From Ettlia oleoabundans (taxonomy: Eukaryota; Chlorophyta; Chlorophyceae; Chlamydomonadales): DNA of 15,839 nt. The position numbers were made by a program, and so were the translations under genes. Below are positions 1 to 10,021 of this stretch, piece after piece; positions within the stretch are counted from its first letter, which is position 1; every line of letters begins with the position of its first letter. The notes beneath the pieces are model-generated. The model saw only the letters and a program-made list of their open reading frames with translations, searched no databases and was not told where the DNA came from. The stretch spans positions 1-15,839 of the forward strand of contig JAAMXP010002788.1 in NCBI GenBank assembly GCA_019693395.1. Reading direction: 5' to 3'.

Positions 1-29
1 GGATTCCTATTGCTCGTGTGTGTGTGCAG

Positions 30-3000
30 GTGCTGGCGCCCTTGGCATGCTGTGCCGTTTCATCGAGCTGAGCCCCGCTGGTACCGCCGGGACCGACCTG
101 GCCGACAGCATTGGCTGGACGCCGCTCTTCTGGGCCTGCAACAATGGGCATGGTGAGTTGAGGGTCGCAGGTGGTGGTACTAGGTGCTGGGCGGTATAAG
201 GAACAGTGCCAGCATCCAGCGGACATTCTGACTGCGGACAAGTGGAAACTCCTACTGGTGCTGGCATACTAGTAGCAAGTGCGCTTGAGCGCAGGTGTGG
301 GGTGCCGCCCTTGTCTGTGTGACTTGGTTTGCACCGACGCTTGTTGTTTCTGCCACTTGCTGCGCTGAGCTCTTTTGAAATCCTCGCCCGCGCCTGCAGC
401 GGCGGCCGCTGAGCGTCTGCTGGTGGAGGGCGCCAGCCCTTGGAACAGGGATTGCAACCAGCGCCTGCCCATCCATTTTGCATCGGAAGCAGGTGCACTG
501 GGGTTCATCATACACTGCGCAGCCCAGGAGCGCGTGCTTGCGTCTGATAGCGAGTTGGATTTGCTGCATGCTCCTCCCCTTACGTATTACAATGGCTGCA
601 TCACTGTAGCCCTTTGGTTATCAGTGCAGCCTGCCAGCCCACCTGCCTTGCCTTGGCCCGATGCCAACACAAGCACAGCCGACCCCCACCCCAACCCCCG
701 CCTCTGCCCTTGTGCAGGGCACGTGGCATGCGTGCGCCTGTTGGTGGGCCACATGCGGCGCACACAGGACCCGCAGGCCCCTGCTGATGCCCCTGCTGCT
801 GCCAGGGCCTCCGTGTTTGAGCTCAAGGACCAGAATGGGCAGACGCCAGTGCAGCTGGCAGCGGAGCACGGTCATCCCGACTGTGTGGCACTGCTGCTGG
901 ATGGGGATGGCACAGGTATGCGGGATGAGTGACTGGCCAGGTTGCTGGGCGCTGACTGCAACAACTGGGCCTCGCAGCGCACTGTGCAGCAGCCGCGAAA
1001 TACTGGGGGACGCGGCTGCCTACCGTGTAGTCCTCGGTGCTCCAGGAACAAGCTCGCCCCTAGCAGCTTGCGCTTATAATTCGCCTGCGCTCCTTCTACG
1101 CCTCTGCAAATGCCTGCACCCGCCTGCCTCCTTGCCTGCCTGCCTGCCTGCCTGCAGCCGAGTCCAAGCGTCGCTCTGCGCTGCACCTGGCAGCACAGCA
1201 GGGGCGTGCGGAGATTGTGCGGCAGGTACTTGCATCGCGGCGCCTGGCTGTGAACGCCAAGGACACTGACGGCTGGCTGCCCATCCACTACGCAGCGGCG
1301 GCGGGGCATGCCGATATTGTGCAGGCGCTTCTGGCAGGTAAGCAGCTGTGGATGGGCCATCATGGATGTCAGGACTGCCTTTCTTTTTGATTGCGTCCCT
1401 CCTCCTGCCCCTGTCGCTGCTCCTGGCCTCGCCAGCGATGCCTGCTCGCATTTTGATGCGTTTTTCAAGCACAATTCGCCCGTTTTCCATTTCTGCCTAC
1501 CTGCAGCCGGCAGCGATGCTGAGGAGCCTGCCGCCGATGGTGACTCCCCCTTGCACAAGGCGGCCATAGGGGGCCACATGGAGGTGGTGCGCCTGCTTAA
1601 GCCACGCAGCCAGGCGGGTTCTGGGCTGATGGCTCACTCAGCCATTGTAGCATATCATATCAGCTGCAGAATCACTTTGAAAGCAGCAGATGCGTGCTCA
1701 CGGCGCTCACAAATCCATTGCACCTCGACATTCCTTTGGCTGCTTGAACCAACTGCCGTCTGTCTCACGATCATCACCCACCCGACCACTCACCCACGTC
1801 ACCATTCATACCGCTCTCGTCTGCCTGCCCCCGCTGCAGCTTGACCAGCGCAACTCGTCTGGCTCCACGCCGCTGTATAACGCCGCCAGCCAGGGCCACC
1901 TGGTCGTGATGCGGGAGCTGGTGGAGGAGGGGGCGGCAGGTGGGGTGGATGCACTGCCTTGGCTGATGGCTGGGCTGGGTGGGGATTGAGTGGTGAGCTA
2001 TGTGGCATGATCTCCATACGCAATCTCACACACACTTTGACATGGCTGAAGTGTATCGGTGGATGGAAGTGCGTGGTATTGAAGCATGCTGCGTTCCACC
2101 TTTTGCTTTACTTCGCATTGCATTGAGCGCTGTGATGCAACACCCGAGCCAATAGGTCAGCCCAATCGTGCCACTGTGTGGCTGCATTGCGTGCGCCATG
2201 CCCCGTTGCTGGCGCCTCGCCTGTGTCGCCACCTGACCTACCCTCTACCCTGGCCCCTCTCAACCCACAATGTTGCAGTGGACGCCGCCACCACCAACGG
2301 CTGCAGCCCGCTGTACATCGCCGCCAACAATGGGTTTGCTGATGCCGCTGCTCTGCTGCTTGACCTGGGGGCCGACCCCGACCTGGAGACAACCTCGGGG
2401 TGCACGCCGCTGCACGCAGGTGTGTTCACAGGGGTTGGGTGTGGGGGGTTGGGGGCGGTGGGGGGATTGGGCAGCAGCATGGCTGTGTGCAATGGGCAGG
2501 TCGCTCACGGCACTCCTTTTCGCGACTGGCCAGCACAGCTCTGCATTCCCTCCCTAGCCTGACTGTAGCGGCAGAGGGCATAGCCCGCGTGCCTGCCTGC
2601 CTTGCAACCTGGCGCTGCTTTCTAATGGCATCGCTTGGTTGCATTCGTCTTCTGCCTGTGCAGCTGCGCTCAATGGTCATACAGCGGTGGTGGAGCGGCT
2701 GGTGGCGGCAGGGTGTGATGTGGACCTGCAGAGCCAGAATGGATCCTCGGCGCTGCACAACGCCGCCTCGGGTGCGCACCGCCCCAATGCCAAACTGCCC
2801 ACTTCGACTGACCAATGCTTGCTGCCGGTTTGCTGCAGCAGAGCTCACCTTTTGTGCTGCCCACACTCACCTTGCTTCGCTCGCATCCTCGTGCACCGAC
2901 ACGCAGCACCCGGGCTTGCCTTGTGTGCAGGGGGCCACACCGCGGTGGTAGAGGTGCTGCTGGCTGCCAAGGCCGACTGTGACGTTCAGAACAGCAACGG

Positions 3001-6000
3001 CAACACGCCGCTGCACCTGGCTGCGGGCAAGGGGTGGATAGAGGTGGCGGAGCGGCTGGCTGTTGCGGGCGCTGACCCCTGCATCAAGAACAGCAAGGGC
3101 TGGCTAGCCATACAGGTGTGTTGCTTTGCAGCAATCACACATGATGTCTAGGGCAAAAGAAGAAGCACACATGTGGCAACCTGCGTCGTGTCAAGTTTGA
3201 GGCCACCCCCACCCCCACACATGCACACCTCTTCCTCATCTCCGCCCTGCTGCAGTCTGCCTCCAACAGCGGCAGCTTTGAGGTTGTGCTGAAGCTGGCG
3301 CAGCACGGCTCACCCTGGCGCCTCAAGGGTGACTCGGACGTTGTCAAGCTGCTGGCTAAGAAGTCGAGCTACAAGTGAGTGGTGTCGTGGTGGTGCTGTG
3401 GCTGGGTGCTTGCAGCTGCGCACAATGCGAGTGTTTGAGTGCGTGACCCCCCACCCAAACCCAAACCCCCAGACACCCGCCCGCCTGCCATTCACGTTTG
3501 TCTGCACAACATACTACAGGCCCAGTTACGTTGAGGGGCGACTGCGCCTGGCAGAGAAGGAGCGGCAGCGCCGACTGGCCAAGCAGGAGGCAGCAGCGGC
3601 TGCTGAGGGCTCACTGGGTGGTGACAGCAGCGGCGGGGAGGCGGATTTGCAGCAGGCCGCTGCTGCCGCTGACGCCATCATGGCTAAGCTGCTTGAGGAG
3701 GAGGAGGCGGATAAGGTGGGTGCTGCAGCCGGGGTGTTGTGGTGTGTTTGTGTGAGCGGTGTGTGTTGGGGGTCCTGCTAAGGCTCAAGATGGAGTCGTT
3801 TGCTACTGCTGAGCCACGGGCAACTGTTGTTGGGGGTTGCGCTGAAGCCATACTCTTGCTCTTGCTCTGGGTTGCACCTTTGCCGGGTAGCTGGTTTTCG
3901 GATTTCGGCATGGGATGGCCTGGCGCAACCATCGTTCTCATTCTTGGCTTATCTTTGCGCTCCACAATTGGCTGTCTGGGTGCAGGAGCGTGCGGAGCGG
4001 CAGAAAGCGAAGAAGGCCGCCAGGAAGCAGAAGGCAGCAGCCAAGAAGCAGCAGCAGGCAGCAGCAGAGGAAGAGGAGCGCAAGCGGCAGGAGGCGCAAG
4101 CGGAGGAGGAGGCAGACCCCAAGGGCTCTCCCCCTGGCAGGAAGGCGGCGGACAAGGCGGCTCCCGGCATTAGCGACCCCGCCAGCACACTGGGATCTTG
4201 TGGCGGCAGCAGCGACAGCGAAGAGGCTGCTGAGCGTGCTGTAAGTGCTGCCGCTGAGGCGCTGGGAGCTGCCAACCTGGATGATGGAGAACAGCAGGCA
4301 GCCACACAGACCGGCAGCGGCACCAGCAGCAGCAGCCCCACTTCATCTGCCGCGGTCCAGTCGCAGAGGCGGCAGAAGCAGCAGCAGGGTAGCCCCGGCA
4401 GCGGGGGCGGAAGCGCAAAGCAGGCAGCGGCACCAACAGCCGCGAAGCCTGCAGCCAAGGCAGCTGTGGTGGCGGCGCCTGCCGCCAAGGTGTTGAGTGC
4501 CCCTAACAGCGCGCATCCAGCCGCAGCCAGCCCGGTGCGGCATGTGCTTGCTGTGGGGCTGAAGAGCACTCCACCGGCTGCTGGCAAGACGGGGAAGGTG
4601 GGCGCCAGCCACCCAACCAGCCCTGCCCCGCGCACAGCGCCGCACGTAGTTGCAGCGACACGCAGCCAGGCGGCCGGCCCAGCCAAGCTGGCAACTGGCG
4701 CGTCTGGTGCACCCTCCGGCCAGCACCATCTACAGGCTAAGCCTTCAGCGGCGGCGCCAGCTGCTCAATCAGCAGCAGCAGCTGCAGGGGTAGGGCCTCA
4801 CGCTGCAGCGGTGGCTGGCCAGCCACGGCCGCGGCAGCTGCCCACCGCAGCTCCAGCGCTGGTCCCGGGCGCGCCACCAGTCAGCCGGCCTGCGCCCTGG
4901 GCCGGGGTTGCTGCAGCCCGTGCCTCCGCAGTGCATCAGCAGCCCCAGCCTGAGAAGCCATCACCGGCGCAGCCACAGCAAGAGCGGCATCAGCTGGAGC
5001 ATCAGCGACAGGGGGTGGCGCCAGCCGTGCAGCAGGCACCTGCCATCACCCGCCCCGCTCACATCGCCGGCTCGCTGCCTCCACCGCCTGCTGCCCAGCT
5101 GCAGCGCACCTCAGACCCAGCAGTGCCTGCCCCCTCGTTAGGCATGGCCCCCCGCACCACCACCCCCTGGTCAGCCCCTCCTGCCACCCTGCTGCACCAC
5201 ATCCCGCTCGCGGCGCCATCCACTGCTGTGGCGGCTCTGCAGCCAGCGGCAGGCAGCAGTGATGGCTTGAAATCCGGCCCTGTTGCTGGGGCCAGCTACT
5301 TGTTGCAAGCCACCATGCAGCAGCAGCAGCCTTTCCAGCCGCAGGTGCCCGCAGCATCCCCCCTGCACTCAGCGCTGGCGCTTGTGAAGGGAGGTAGCAC
5401 CGGGGCTGCTGGCGCCATCCACACCAACTCCCGGTCGCACACCACCTTCCCTCAGCAACCAGCGCCAACACTGCTGCCGCCTTCAACGAGCGCGGCTTTG
5501 CAGGCGCAGCGGGCGCAGCAGGCACAGCGGCTGCAGCCGGGGGCCCCCATTGCCGGCTTTGTGCCGCTGTTTGGCCTCAACCTGCCAGCCCTGCAAGGTA
5601 GGCGGCATGCTATGCTTGCTCCTGCTTCGGGACCTGGCTTGAACTCCCCGCCTTGAACTCCCCGTCTCCCCGCTCTGAATTCCCCGCCTTGCACTCCCCG
5701 CCTTCTTCCGCACTGCAGGCTTGGGTGTGGACTGGAGTGTGCAAGGCACCACAGCCGCGAGCAGTTTCAGCAGCCCTGCCCGCCACCCCGTAGGAGCCCT
5801 GGCCGACCCTCCTGCTATGGCCCCCCAGCCGCCGGCTATGGCGCCGCAACCTGCAAGTGCAGTCGCCGCCCCAGCTGCAGTCACGGCTGCAGCGGCAGGG
5901 TTTGTGGGGGGCAGCTTCTCTCCCAGCGATGCCAGCAGCATTGAGTCGTCCTCAGAGGCAGACGAACTGCTCAACGGCATTCACGGCCACATCAGCAGGT

Positions 6001-6167
6001 CGCTGGCACCAGGCAACGCAGGTGCCGCCGCCCCTTTCTCGGTGCACGCATCGCCACAGGCAGCAGCCCCCAAGAGCACCCTGGGCGCTGCGCTGCCGCC
6101 CACCCTAGCAGCAGATGCGGATGGTATTGACGACGTGCTGCGGCTGCAGCCCTGGTTGAATGAGTAA
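30..6167 (+). CDS. Ankyrin-repeat protein with coiled coil and low-complexity tail (5' partial)
   Basis: Thirteen exons can be chained: 30-152, 400-492, 718-915, 1158-1337, 1507-1613, 1840-1939, 2279-2419, 2664-2771, 2931-3115, 3256-3374, 3520-3715, 3986-5597 and 5719-6167 (stop TAA). They give about 1,202 residues, and the first exon opens at an acceptor, so the N-terminus is outside the window. Residues 1 to about 400 hold at least 12 ankyrin repeats with the TPLHxAAxxGH pattern (e.g. NTPLHLAAGKG, WLPIHYAAAAGH), mostly spaced 33 residues apart. A Lys/Glu/Ala/Gln-rich stretch follows (exons 11-12, e.g. ERAERQKAKKAARKQ), probably coiled coil, then about 600 residues of Ala/Pro/Gln/Ser-rich, probably disordered sequence. 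The end is acidic-hydrophobic (GIDDVLRLQPWLNE). Ankyrin repeats are protein-binding scaffolds, and nothing here fixes the partner or compartment. I see no catalytic domain, signal peptide or membrane segment. The domain call is firm; the exon 5/6 junction is the weakest splice. Confidence 0.85.
1133..1155 (+). repeat. (TGCC)n tetranucleotide repeat before a splice acceptor
   Basis: About 5.75 copies of TGCC run directly into the CTGCAG acceptor of the ankyrin exon at 1158. The repeat makes up the pyrimidine-rich part of the acceptor. Confidence 0.85.
1614..1839 (+). other. Probable GC-AG intron in the ankyrin gene
   Basis: The nearest GT donor (after 1617) leaves phase 1, but the next exon needs phase 0 at its CTGCAG acceptor (exon from 1840). 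A GC donor after CAG at 1611-1613 restores the frame. It also gives exactly 15 residues between the repeat's terminal RL and the next TPLY, the spacing seen at other repeat junctions of this protein. A GT donor after 1646 is also in frame but would insert 11 extra residues. The donor GCGGGT is not the usual GC-intron consensus (GCAAGT), so an indel in the assembly is a possible alternative. Confidence 0.55.
5639..5702 (+). repeat. Minisatellite of about 14 bases in the last intron of the ankyrin gene
   Basis: Near-identical units of TTGAACTCCCCGCC lie at 5639-5652, 5653-5666 and 5689-5702, with a diverged unit (TCTGAATTCCCCGCC) at 5674-5688 and a half unit at 5667-5673. The array fills most of the intron between 5597 and 5719 and ends just before the acceptor. 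It is intronic, because reading through it meets stop codons in the ankyrin frame. Confidence 0.85.
5813..5850 (+). repeat. Short coding tandem repeat (PPAMAPQ unit)
   Basis: Within the last ankyrin-gene exon the peptide unit PPAMAPQ occurs twice in succession. The underlying DNA units are similar but not identical. This is typical of the low-complexity tail of this protein. Confidence 0.6.
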
Positions 6168-6622
6168 AGCCGCATGAAAAACACCGGCAGCAGCACCATG
6201 TACGAATGTTGGCCTACATAATCGCAGTATTATCAGCAACCAGATCTCAGCAGGGAGAAAGAGCCGCGTTGGCTGATCCGTACTGCCCTCTTGTACTTGA
6301 GTGCTAGGAACTGCCTTCCTTGTGTGATGTACTTATCGGTTTTCCCTGCTAAGTGTTTGCTTAGTTTTCGTTCTTCCCCCACATATTTCATTCCTTCAGT
6401 TGCGCGGCTTGCGATACCGCACCGCTTGCCGAGGGGCTAGGCTAGCCTCCCTCCTTGATACGACTTACACAATGGTGTATTGAGTGTATTGCTGAACTTC
6501 GTTGCAGTGAGCAGCTAAAGATATCAGTACTGACACCTGTTTGTCCCTTTCATAGGAATCAGTGGCAAGATCTGCTCACAACGGCCTAGGCGCCTGGGCT
6601 TTTGCCGCCGTATCGCCAGCTG
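6168..6622. other. Convergent intergenic region with both 3' UTRs
   Basis: This is non-coding DNA between the stop codons of the ankyrin gene (+) and the OFD1-like gene (-). It is more AT-rich than the flanking exons. On the minus strand it carries one TGTAA, the usual green-algal polyadenylation signal. I noticed no TGTAA downstream of the ankyrin stop on the plus strand. No gene or structured RNA is evident. Confidence 0.6.
6465..6469 (-). terminator. Candidate polyadenylation signal TGTAA of the OFD1-like gene
   Basis: The minus strand reads TGTAA about 154 bases after the OFD1-like stop codon. TGTAA is the predominant poly(A) signal known in chlorophytes. The placement is plausible, but a five-base motif is weak evidence alone. 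Confidence 0.45.
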
Positions 6623-9600
6623 TCAGAACCTGTTGCTGTCATCACTGGTGAAATCGGACACGTAATACCCATCAGCATCCATGCTTATTCCCCCACCCGC
6701 ATTCCCAGCTGTAGTGGGCTTTCCTGTTGCACCTGGCTGCTCTCCAGCTGGCACCCCCACCCCCACCTTGGCTTCTGGCGAGCCCTGGCCTGCTGCTTCT
6801 GGCTCGCTGACAGATGCTTCACGGCTCATGTTGGTGCCAGGCACCCCGCCCGGGTTGCCGCCACCACCGGTGGCTGCACGCTGCTGACGTGCGCGGTACG
6901 CCGCAAGGATATCAGAGGCAGTACGGTTGTGCCACTTTGGTGCACTGTTTGCGTCCGAGTCCTGGTCTTGCTGGGCACCATCCAAGCCATTGCTGGCAGC
7001 CACCCCTGAGGGGGGCTGGGTGCCCAGCGGCATATGCTGGTATGCTTCCTGCTGTGCCATCCATGGCAGGATGGGATTTGGCAGCTGTGGGTCGCTGCCC
7101 CGACCTGTCCGCTCCTTTGACACCTGCGCTGCCAGCTGGTGGAAGTCCGATGCTGCAGCAGCACGCCGTACAGCAGGGACAACGCCTGTGAAGGGCTCTG
7201 CTGCTGTTGTTGCCCCACCGGCAGCCTCGGCAGCATGCTGCACTGAAGGTGGCCTGTCATCTGGGCTGCCACTGTCCCCAAATTCTAGCCCCTCCTCCTC
7301 CTGCTCCTGCCGGCTGCCTTGCACGTGAGCTGCAAGCACTTGCTGCAAGCCCTGTGCTACCGCTGTGCGATTGGCCAGAGCCCGTTGCCTCAGCTGAGCG
7401 GCCTCCATCTGTAGCCCCTCCTCCTCCCTCTTGGCTGCTTCCACCCGGGCCTCAGCCCCCTCCCGCCACCGCTGCGCATCCCTGCTGGCCGCCTGAAGCG
7501 CAGCTGCCAGCGGGCCCTCTGCACCGGTGGCGGCCAGGGAGGCCTGCTGCTGCAGGTCTGCCACCTCACGAGCGGCAGCAGCCAGAGCCAGGCGCAACTC
7601 CTCGCCGTGCTGCAGCGCTCGATCCTGGGCCTTGCCACCCTACAATTGTACAAGGCACCATGGAGATGCGTGAAACATGGTGCCGTTGAATTAGTACACA
7701 GCCTTGCGAGACAAGCAAAACGACCTGATGAGGACCTGGCTGCTTGGAAACCCTGTGTCCCACAATCCAAAGGCAAGAACATAAATATTGCACATGTGGC
7801 CCACAAGGGGCGCATGGCTTTCTCCTTGTTCCCACCTTGTCCACAAGCTTGTCAGCAGCTGCAGCGCTGGCCCGCCACACCCGCTCTCGCTGCCGGCAGG
7901 CCGCCACCTCGTCCTGAAGCTGCTCTACACGCTGCATCAGGCGCTGCACCGCCAGGTGCAGCCTGGCGGCGTCGCCAGGTGGCAGGCCCGGTGCGGCACC
8001 ACTTGCCGCAGCTGCAGCCTCCAACCGTTCCTTGTCCCGCCTCAGCCCCTCAGCTTCCAGCCTCAGTTCAGCTTGCTCCGCCTGGTGCATCGACTTGGCC
8101 GTCGCCAGCTGCTGCCTGAGGCCTCCTTGCTCCTCCAGTGCCGCCGCCAACTGGCGCTGCAGCCCCGCCACACGCGCCAGATCAACCTCGGCTGCAGCCT
8201 GCGCCTTGAGCGCCTCAGCCTCCCTGGCCTGCACCTCTGCCAGCCGCGCCTGCAAGCGCTGCTCCCCCTCAAGCCGCTGCGTTTCAGCTCGTTGCTCAGC
8301 TGCCTCCGCCTGCTGCTGCGCCTGCTGCGCTGCCACCCGGGCAGTCATCAGCTTGGCCTCGCTCTGCGCCCGCCAGGCAGCCTGCTGCTCCTCATCAGCC
8401 CTAATGCGGCGCAGATGCTCCTCTGCAGCCAGGTCCTGCTCTGCTGCCGCCCGCCGCCGCCGCTCCAGCAGCTCCTCCTCCTGCATGACATGAGCAAGTG
8501 TTGACGCAAAGCTACACAGGAGCTTACCAACAACTGCAAGTCATAGTGCAGGGCCCCGCAATAGCGCGACCCTGCTGTGATTTACTTGCTGAACGATATG
8601 GTTCGCACAGCACCCTACCGTGCCAATACCACGCCTGCCCTTGGCACCCCAACTCACACTGCACACCTGCTTGTTCAGCTGGGCCAGCCGCTCCTGGTGC
8701 GCCTGATGCAGCGCCGCCCTCTCCGCCTCCAGCTGCTGGCGGCACTGCGCTGCCTCCTGCTCACGCGCAGCACCCACCTCCGCATCCCGCATTGCCGCCA
8801 ACTGCTCTTGCAGCTGCTTAGAGTAACGGGCATCACACTCCTGCTGGTAGGCAGCCATGCGCTCTTCCAGGGACTGGGCTGCTGCCTGCTCCATATTGCC
8901 ACGCTTTTGCTGGTATTCCTGCTCGATTTGCTGCAGCCGCTGCACCAGTTGCTGAGACGTGATGGCAGCTGACCGGCCGCCACTGCTGTCCCAGCCGTCT
9001 CCATTGCCGCTGGTCTGGCTGCCAGCGCTGCTGGTGCTGATATGGCCACCCAGGCGCCCCAGCACTGCCACCATGGCCTCTGCCAGGCTGGCATGTGGCC
9101 TGCCGCTGCCGCTGACACTGCCCGCCAGTGCATCGCCGCTTGTGCTGTTGGTGTCACTGGTGCCACCTCTACTGCAAACACTGATCAGCATCGCATGCAC
9201 CTTGGACTCTGGCAGCACGCCCGCCAGGCGGAGGATGTCGGTGTGGCACAGCTGGGGTAGCGTGTCCCTGCCACTTTCAGCCAGGAACACTGAGAGAGTG
9301 TAGCGGTACTGCTGAGACAGCAGATACTCTCCGAGTAGGCAGTTGAGCACGTGTTGGTGCAGCGTTGGGCTGCGCGGCTGTGCCTGCAGTGGCTGTAAGC
9401 CCATTGCTACCCTGTCATTGCTGCCACTGTTACTGCTGCAGCATTTCAGTTCAGCATATATGCGGGCCCGCAGGTGTGCCTGCGGCAGCGTGGAGTTGTG
9501 GCATGTGGTGGAGCATCGACTGTTCAACTGGCGGCGCAGATCCAATCTCAGCATTGCAGTTGGCTCATGCAAACGCCTGTCAACCTTTGCAGCACACCTT

Positions 9601-9738
9601 CATAGAGCTCAGGACGTCACTGGACAGAATCCGACGAAAAACTTGCTCCCTCAGCGCCTCAGCTTGCCGGTGCATGTTCTCCTTGTCGGCGGCGGTCGCA
9701 ACCGCTACTGCAGCCTCCGAGCCGTCCATACGCGCCAT
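6623..9738 (-). CDS. OFD1: OFD1-like LisH/coiled-coil centriole protein
   Basis: There are four exons on the minus strand: 9738-9598, 9479-8667, 8480-7836 and 7639-6623 (stop included). All junctions are phase 0 and the product is 871 residues. Exon 1 joined to exon 2 gives LREQVFRRILSSDVLSSMK then AHLRARIYAELK, matching the N-terminal helix pattern of OFD1 (LRKKLYxxFKxxGILDxLKxxLR). A LisH motif follows at about residues 86-120 (LLGEYLLSQQYRYTLSVFL then AESG). Residues about 195-620 are Glu/Gln/Ala/Arg-rich coiled coil, and the rest is disordered, ending in an acidic tail. OFD1 family proteins sit at distal centrioles and basal bodies and are needed for distal appendages and ciliogenesis. 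The start ATG at 9738 puts the conserved helix near residue 30; an in-frame ATG three codons on (9729) is equally possible. FOP/FOR20-type LisH proteins are the main alternatives, but they are far shorter. Confidence 0.78.
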
Positions 9739-10021
9739 GCAGTGGCGCTGCCGCAGTGTACGTTCTGAAGTTGCTGCGCCTTTTCCTTTTGTTTCCGTGT
9801 AAGCTGAGCACAAAAGGCAGCGTTGACCAGTATGGCAGTGTCCTGGCGAAGCTGGAGTTTGAGCGGATGTAGAGCAGCTGAATTGCAGGACGCGCATGCT
9901 TTTGCTTCAACCGAGACAGCCGGGGCGGGTCGGACTCGGGTCGGACACGCCAGGTCAGCACAGGCATTCCTAATTCCTGCAAGACTATGTATTAATCCTG
10001 TCTCATTTATCCGCATTGGTC
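9739..10021. promoter_or_regulatory. Candidate bidirectional promoter (OFD1-like / frataxin)
   Basis: Only 283 bases separate the start codons of two divergent genes, so both 5' UTRs and promoters must share this space unless there are upstream non-coding exons. It contains a GC-rich direct repeat near the middle (9926-9946) and an AT-rich patch (about 9984-10010) close to the frataxin ATG. I see no unambiguous TATA box. Confidence 0.55.
9926..9946 (+). repeat. Direct repeat of CGGGTCGGAC in the divergent promoter
   Basis: CGGGTCGGAC occurs at 9926-9935 and again at 9937-9946, a period of 11 bases, about one helical turn. Such spacing would suit a dimeric regulator, but that is inference; it could be chance in GC-rich DNA. 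Confidence 0.6.

Noticed and set aside
3800..3985. Methionine-starting, hydrophobic upstream part of the long plus-strand frame
   Set aside because: This is the intron before the exon at 3986. A TGCAG acceptor there continues the previous exon in phase 0, so the apparent signal-like start is read-through.
3949..4686. 245-codon minus-strand open reading frame
   Set aside because: It is a shadow of the Ala/Gln-rich ankyrin exon. GC-rich low-complexity codons leave several frames open.
5639..5702. Regularly repeated units that might suggest a CRISPR array
   Set aside because: The 14-base units are directly adjacent with no unique spacers, inside a eukaryotic intron. This is a minisatellite.
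8658..8666. Alternative donor GTGAGT nine bases downstream in OFD1-like exon 2
   Set aside because: It would also stay in frame, adding Val-Cys-Ser. The GTGTGC donor after CAG keeps the coiled-coil heptad character uninterrupted, so I preferred it, but both remain possible.
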